Positions 60,263-64,000 of a stretch of 64,000 bases of DNA are shown in pieces (the first letter of the stretch is position 1; the number at the start of each line of letters is the position of its first letter). Origin of the DNA: JACVCJ01 sp052437175 (GTDB taxonomy: Bacteria; Bacteroidota; Bacteroidia; CAIKAF01). Made by a program: the position numbers and the translations under genes. The stretch covers positions 220,898 through 284,897 of the forward strand of contig JBQVOK010000006.1 of assembly GCA_052437175.1 (NCBI GenBank), read 5' to 3'. Under the pieces are notes generated by a model. The model saw nothing but the letters and a program-made list of their open reading frames with translations. It had not been told where the DNA came from and made no database searches.

Positions 60263-60952
60263 ATGAACCGCATCGACCGCCTGTTCGGGATACTTACCCT
60301 GTTACAGTCCCGTAAGTTTGTTACGGCAGAGACCATTGCCGAAAAATTCGGCATCAGCATACGCACCGTGTACCGCGATGTAAAGGCCATTGGCGAATCG
60401 GGGGTGCCCGTTTGTTTTGAACCGCACAAGGGCTACTGCATACTGCCGGGCTATTTTCTGCCCCCCGTCAGCTTCAGCTCCGACGAGGCCAATGCCCTGC
60501 TGATCGTAGAGTCCATCATACAGGGCTTCTCCGATAAATCCATCAAAAAACATTATTCCTCAGCCCTGGGCAAGGTTAAATCTGTATTGAAAAACACACA
60601 GAAAGAACAGGTGGAACAGTTGCAGAATAACATCATGTGGCAGCTGCCTTCCTGTTTTATTAACGATTACGAACATCTGTCCCTGATACAGAATGCCGTA
60701 GCCACCAAAAGCGCCCTGCTGCTGGAATATATGAACCGCGAGGAAACAGGCAGCCGCCGCGAAGTAGAACCGATCGGGCTTATTTTCTATGCCATGAACT
60801 GGCACCTGATCGCCTGGTGCCACAAGCGGCACGATTACCGCGACTTCCGGGTTTCGCGCATACGCAGTCTAAAACTTAGCGGGCACAGCTTCGAAAAGGC
60901 TGAACACATGAGCCTTTCCGAATATATGAAACAAGTGCCGGTAGATTATTAA
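60263..60952 (+). CDS. WYL-domain transcriptional regulator (YafY-like)
   Basis: A 229-residue regulator: N-terminal HTH_11 (NRIDRLFGILTLLQSRKFVT, ISIRTVYRDVKAIGE), a middle linker, and the WYL-type ligand domain with VEPIGLIFYAMNWHLIAWCH (about 170-190, W-H-L variant) and a C-terminal extension RDFRVSRIRSL. Often acts as activator or repressor responding to ligands or nucleotides; target unknown. Probably co-transcribed with osmC. Confidence 0.88.
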   Translation: MNRIDRLFGILTLLQSRKFVTAETIAEKFGISIRTVYRDVKAIGESGVPVCFEPHKGYCILPGYFLPPVSFSSDEANALLIVESIIQGFSDKSIKKHYSSALGKVKSVLKNTQKEQVEQLQNNIMWQLPSCFINDYEHLSLIQNAVATKSALLLEYMNREETGSRREVEPIGLIFYAMNWHLIAWCHKRHDYRDFRVSRIRSLKLSGHSFEKAEHMSLSEYMKQVPVDY

Positions 60953-61017
60953 AAAAGCACTGCCATAGGGTTGTCAGCAGCGGGTATTTCCTTTGCTGTA
61001 TCAAATAAAACAACGCT

Positions 61018-61515
61018 ATGACGATCATTGAACTGTTGACCAAAGAACTGGAGCAGGAAGCTCAGACCACCCGCAAAATGCTGGAACGTATCCCCGACGA
61101 AAAGTACGACTGGCAGCCCCATCCCAAAAGTATGACCATACGCCAGCTGGCCACGCACATTGCCGAACTTCCCGGCTGGGTGCCCATGGTGCTGAACAGC
61201 GACGAGCTCGATTTTGCCACCACGCCTTACAAACCTGTAGAAATAGCCAATACAGGCGAACTGATGGCCTATTTTGAAAGGAACCTGGATGCGGCCCGCG
61301 AGCAGCTGAAGAACACCGCTGAAGAGCAGCTCTGGAAAAGCTGGACCATGCGCAACGGGCAGGACATCTACTTTACCGATGACCGCGCGGCCATGGTACG
61401 TGTAACCTACAGCCAGATCATACACCACCGGGCCCAGATGGGCGTTAACCTGCGCCTGCTCAACATTCCCATACCGGGCAGCTATGGCCCCAGTGCCGAC
61501 GATATGTCCTTTTAA
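61018..61515 (+). CDS. DinB family protein
   Basis: A 165-residue four-helix DinB/YfiT protein: IRQLATHIAELPGW and QIIHHRAQMGVNLRLL carry two of the three metal-binding histidines. It probably binds a divalent metal and acts as a thiol or stress-related transferase. Follows the WYL gene closely. Confidence 0.87.
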   Translation: MTIIELLTKELEQEAQTTRKMLERIPDEKYDWQPHPKSMTIRQLATHIAELPGWVPMVLNSDELDFATTPYKPVEIANTGELMAYFERNLDAAREQLKNTAEEQLWKSWTMRNGQDIYFTDDRAAMVRVTYSQIIHHRAQMGVNLRLLNIPIPGSYGPSADDMSF

Positions 61516-61537
61516 GTAACACATACATTTTTGCAGG

Positions 61538-61565
61538 TCCCGGAATGCGTTCCGGGATTTTTTGT
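61538..61565 (+). terminator. Terminator after dinB
   Basis: TCCCGGAA-tgcg-TTCCGGGA stem followed by T6. Confidence 0.9.
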
Positions 61566-61606
61566 TTTACGCAGGCTGTTGTATCTTGCAGGAAACTTTC
61601 ATTCCT

Positions 61607-62332
61607 ATGGACACTTCTGTACAAAAAAAGAGCGGTTATTCCGCCAGGTACCGGCTCAAACGGCTTATTCCGTTCTTTTTGTTCCTTTTTTGTACGATCG
61701 TGTACAGTAGTGCCCAGGGGTATAACGCCGGAGATGTGCTCTACTGCTGGGCTAAAAAAGGATTGAACGTCCGTTCGGAACCGGATCCCCATGCAAAGAT
61801 CATTGCTAAGATCGCCTATAAACAAAGTTGTGTCTTCGGCCAGGTATCCGGCCAGGCATATACCGATACCCTGCAGCAAGGAGAGCTGCCCCTGCTCATC
61901 GAAGACCAGTGGATACAGGTACACAGCGGGAACCTGAGCGGGTATGTATTTGGCGGCTACCTGTCGGCAAGACCGGTGAGCGGCCTGTACGATCTTTTCG
62001 GGAACCCGGACAACCAGTCCCGCCGGGATACACTGATAAAGGGTCAGCCGGCGCATTACCTGCGTTTATACGCGAAGGATAAAAGTACGCTCACCAGCAT
62101 CAACAGCGATGGCTGTGAAGAAGATGTGTTCGAAATAAACAACATAAACCGCAATGAGGCCATACTGCTGCTGCGCGAGACCTTCCCGGAAGAAGATGCG
62201 GATTTTTGTCCCTTCGCTCTTAAAATGATCAGCCGGGACACCTGGTATTTCCAGGCCTGTGAATCTACCACGGAACGCAGCATCCATACAGAAAAAGGCC
62301 GTGTACGCATAACCCTCGTAAGCTGTGACTGA
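61607..62332 (+). CDS. SH3-domain-like secreted protein
   Basis: A 241-residue protein with an N-terminal signal/anchor helix (LIPFFLFLFCTIVYSSA), then a bacterial SH3-like domain (GDVLYCWAKKGLNVRSEPDP to SGYVFGGYLSARPV). The LNVRSEP motif is the usual bacterial SH3 start. The second half is a beta/alpha domain with Cys and no family match. Probably periplasmic, maybe binding peptidoglycan or a protein partner. The stop overlaps the GTG of the next gene. Confidence 0.75.
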   Translation: MDTSVQKKSGYSARYRLKRLIPFFLFLFCTIVYSSAQGYNAGDVLYCWAKKGLNVRSEPDPHAKIIAKIAYKQSCVFGQVSGQAYTDTLQQGELPLLIEDQWIQVHSGNLSGYVFGGYLSARPVSGLYDLFGNPDNQSRRDTLIKGQPAHYLRLYAKDKSTLTSINSDGCEEDVFEINNINRNEAILLLRETFPEEDADFCPFALKMISRDTWYFQACESTTERSIHTEKGRVRITLVSCD

Positions 62333-62855
62333 TATACAAACGATACGCCTGGAATCCTTTACGCCGGCACATTTTGCCGAACTCATCGCCTGGATACCCG
62401 ATGCCGGATTTTTACATCAGTTTGCCGGGCCGGACTGGCATTTTCCGCTGGATACCCTGCAATTACAGAAAGACCTGGACGATCCGCTGCGCTGCATGTA
62501 CCGCATTGTTTCCCTGCCGCACGATACAGGCATTGGCCATGCCCAGCTGCTGCGTATGGCCGACGGAAAAAGCGCCCGGCTCTGCCGCCTGCTCATTGCC
62601 GATGCCGCATACCGTGGTAAGGGCCTGGGAAGCGCCATGCTGCAGGAGCTGCTGCAGGTCTGTTTCGGGGAATGGCAGCTCAGCTACGCCAGCCTGAACG
62701 TATACGAATACAATACAGGCGCCCTGCAATGCTACCGGAATGCCGGTTTTACAGAAAAAGACCGCTGGATGGTACAAAACCCGGAAGGCGTTATGTGCGT
62801 GTGCCTGCACATGCAGCTGCCCCGCGAAACCTGGGAAGCAGGCCGGGAAAAATAA
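62325..62855 (+). CDS. GNAT family N-acetyltransferase
   Basis: A 176-residue acetyltransferase starting with GTG inside the end of the SH3 gene (8-base overlap, translational coupling). The acetyl-CoA loop is RLLIADAAYRGKGLGSAMLQ with the RGKGLG/S phosphate-binding pattern, and VYEYNTGALQCYRNAGF gives the C-terminal motif. Substrate unknown. Confidence 0.88.
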   Translation: MTDIQTIRLESFTPAHFAELIAWIPDAGFLHQFAGPDWHFPLDTLQLQKDLDDPLRCMYRIVSLPHDTGIGHAQLLRMADGKSARLCRLLIADAAYRGKGLGSAMLQELLQVCFGEWQLSYASLNVYEYNTGALQCYRNAGFTEKDRWMVQNPEGVMCVCLHMQLPRETWEAGREK

Positions 62856-62861
62856 TAGACC

Positions 62862-64000
62862 TCAGGAATTGCCGGGAGACGGAGATTCCTCCCGGAAGCG
62901 GCTGAACACCAGTGCCGCCGTAAAACAGAGCACAAAACCCAGTATGCCGTTCATGCGTATGCCTGCATCGTTGCCGATGTCTTTGCCATACAGCAGGAAC
63001 ATGGAGAACATACCGATACCGATGGTCTGGGCGATCTTCACAAAGAAATAACGCACCGCAAAGTAAATAGCCTCTTTATTGCCACCGCTTTCCCGGCTGT
63101 CTTTCTGTATAATATCGGCCAGCACCGCATTGGGCAGGATATTGAGCGAGGCCATGGGCACGGCGGCCAGCACCACCAGGCAGAATATCTGTGTTTCGGC
63201 ATCGGCGGGGAAACGGCCCAGTTCGTACACGCCCAGGAAAATAAAGGCCAGCAGCAGCAGGGAAGCCAGCATTATTTTTTTCTTGCCCAGCCGCGCGGCG
63301 CCCCAGTTCACCAGGGGATAAAAGAGCAGGGACAGCAGCACCATGGTGATCATCAGCTTATTACCGATACGTTCGGGCAGTTGCAGCAGCACGGTAATAA
63401 AGTACATAAGCCCCGAGGTAATAATGGTCAATGCAATGAAGTACGAAAAATCGGCCACCACGAACAGCAGGAAATTGCGGTTGCCGAGGGTCTGCTGCAG
63501 CGCCTCACGCAGAGATACGGCACTGGGTTTACTGACGCTGTACCTGCGTTCGTCGATGCCATAGGCCGTAATGGCCATAAATACGGCCGCCAGGGCGCTG
63601 AGCATGCAAACGGTAAGCTGCAGCGACTGTATTCGTCCGCCCAGGCCGCTGATCTGCAGGTGTTCGGCAATGTTAAAGGCATTGGAGGCAATACCGATGC
63701 CGGCCACATAACCTATGGACTGCCAGCTGGCCAGGCGCATTTTACCGGCGGCACTGTGCGCCAGTTCGGGAAGCAGGGCATTGTAGGGGATGATGTAGGT
63801 GGTACTCGACATATAGAAACCCACCAGGGTAAAAACCAGCCAGGCAATGTTCAGGTTGCTCTCGTTATAGCGCAGGGGCACAAATACCAGGAAACAGAAC
63901 ACAAAAGAGGGCAGTACGGCTTTCTTCATAAGCGGTATACGCCGGCCCTTCGGGTTGCGGCTGCGGTCGCTGAACTGCGCGATGAGCGGATCGTATATGG
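62862..64000 (-). CDS. GPH/MFS sugar transporter (5' end outside the window)
   Basis: The minus-strand frame continues to the window edge, reading YDPLIAQFSDRSRNPKGRRI ahead of the internal ATG at 63929, so this is a partial gene and the ATG at 63929 is not its start. DPLIAQFSDRSRNPKGRR is the helix 2-3 loop of the MelB/GPH (glycoside-pentoside-hexuronide) family, which co-transports sugars with Na+ or H+. Convergent with the GNAT gene. Substrate unknown. Confidence 0.85.
   Translation of the reverse strand, partial: IYDPLIAQFSDRSRNPKGRRIPLMKKAVLPSFVFCFLVFVPLRYNESNLNIAWLVFTLVGFYMSSTTYIIPYNALLPELAHSAAGKMRLASWQSIGYVAGIGIASNAFNIAEHLQISGLGGRIQSLQLTVCMLSALAAVFMAITAYGIDERRYSVSKPSAVSLREALQQTLGNRNFLLFVVADFSYFIALTIITSGLMYFITVLLQLPERIGNKLMITMVLLSLLFYPLVNWGAARLGKKKIMLASLLLLAFIFLGVYELGRFPADAETQIFCLVVLAAVPMASLNILPNAVLADIIQKDSRESGGNKEAIYFAVRYFFVKIAQTIGIGMFSMFLLYGKDIGNDAGIRMNGILGFVLCFTAALVFSRFREESPSPGNS

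Noticed and set aside
1..64000. Insertion sequences, prophage or tRNA genes
   Set aside because: No transposase, integrase or phage protein, and no cloverleaf-like sequence noticed by eye.

Overview
The window is chromosomal DNA of a member of the Bacteroidota, most likely from the Chitinophagia/Sphingobacteriia side of the phylum. The support is: promoters of the TTTG-N19/20-TAnnTTTG type, almost no Shine-Dalgarno sequences, three secreted proteins with type IX secretion (T9SS) C-terminal sorting domains, a TonB-dependent receptor with a carboxypeptidase-regulatory-like N-terminal domain, many Cys lipoproteins, and phylum-typical families (DUF6702 next to HupE/UreJ, DUF4199, LytTR regulator with a propeller sensor kinase). 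Genes are densely packed on both strands. I see no rRNA, tRNA, insertion sequence, prophage or CRISPR array.

Layout. 1-6.1 kb: thioredoxin (cut by the window edge), a TolB-like propeller lipoprotein, two tandem paralogous lipoproteins, the divergent DUF6702/HupE pair, a small secreted protein and a Na+/H+ antiporter. 6.4-13.6 kb: a secreted M1 metallopeptidase, a phasin-like coiled-coil protein, topoisomerase IV subunit A and an LVIVD-repeat T9SS protein. 13.6-15.3 kb: a ubiA-maf-hypothetical operon. 15.3-21.0 kb: a run of secreted Lys-C-like protease, regulatory-domain protein, TonB receptor and DgkA kinase. 21.1-27.2 kb: a MarR-led RND efflux operon (MarR, adaptor, pump, TolC). 27.2-36.7 kb: an accessory-looking stretch with a GNAT, DUF695-RraB and SUFU proteins, orphan hypotheticals, acyl-CoA dehydrogenase, DfsB-like protein, T9SS beta-lactamase-fold hydrolase, OmpA-like protein, ABM protein and an AAA/DUF234 ATPase preceded by three tandem hairpins. 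36.9-43.0 kb: a second MarR-led RND operon in a different gene order (MarR, TolC, adaptor, pump). 43.1-49.1 kb: ahcY, LOG protein, beta-barrel, DUF445, lipocalin-like, DUF4199, TRIC channel and ssb. 49.4-53.8 kb: MFS transporter, two SDR proteins and a metallophosphoesterase. 53.8-58.5 kb: zinc-ribbon protein, LytTR response regulator, sensor kinase and lipoprotein. 58.6-64 kb: NagZ-like GH3, OsmC, WYL regulator, DinB, SH3 protein, GNAT and a GPH/MFS transporter running off the end.

Most of the window is housekeeping and envelope biology: two drug/solute efflux systems, surface-secreted hydrolases, lipid and peptidoglycan recycling, and S-adenosylhomocysteine turnover. The least explained signals are regulatory or repeat structures: the three 54-55 bp spaced inverted repeats in front of the AAA/DUF234 ATPase, paired 64-bp-spaced palindromes between the phasin and topoisomerase genes, three helically phased AAACGTTT-type boxes upstream of ssb, a structured non-coding stretch after ssb, and several consensus -7 boxes placed so close to start codons that the mRNAs should be leaderless.
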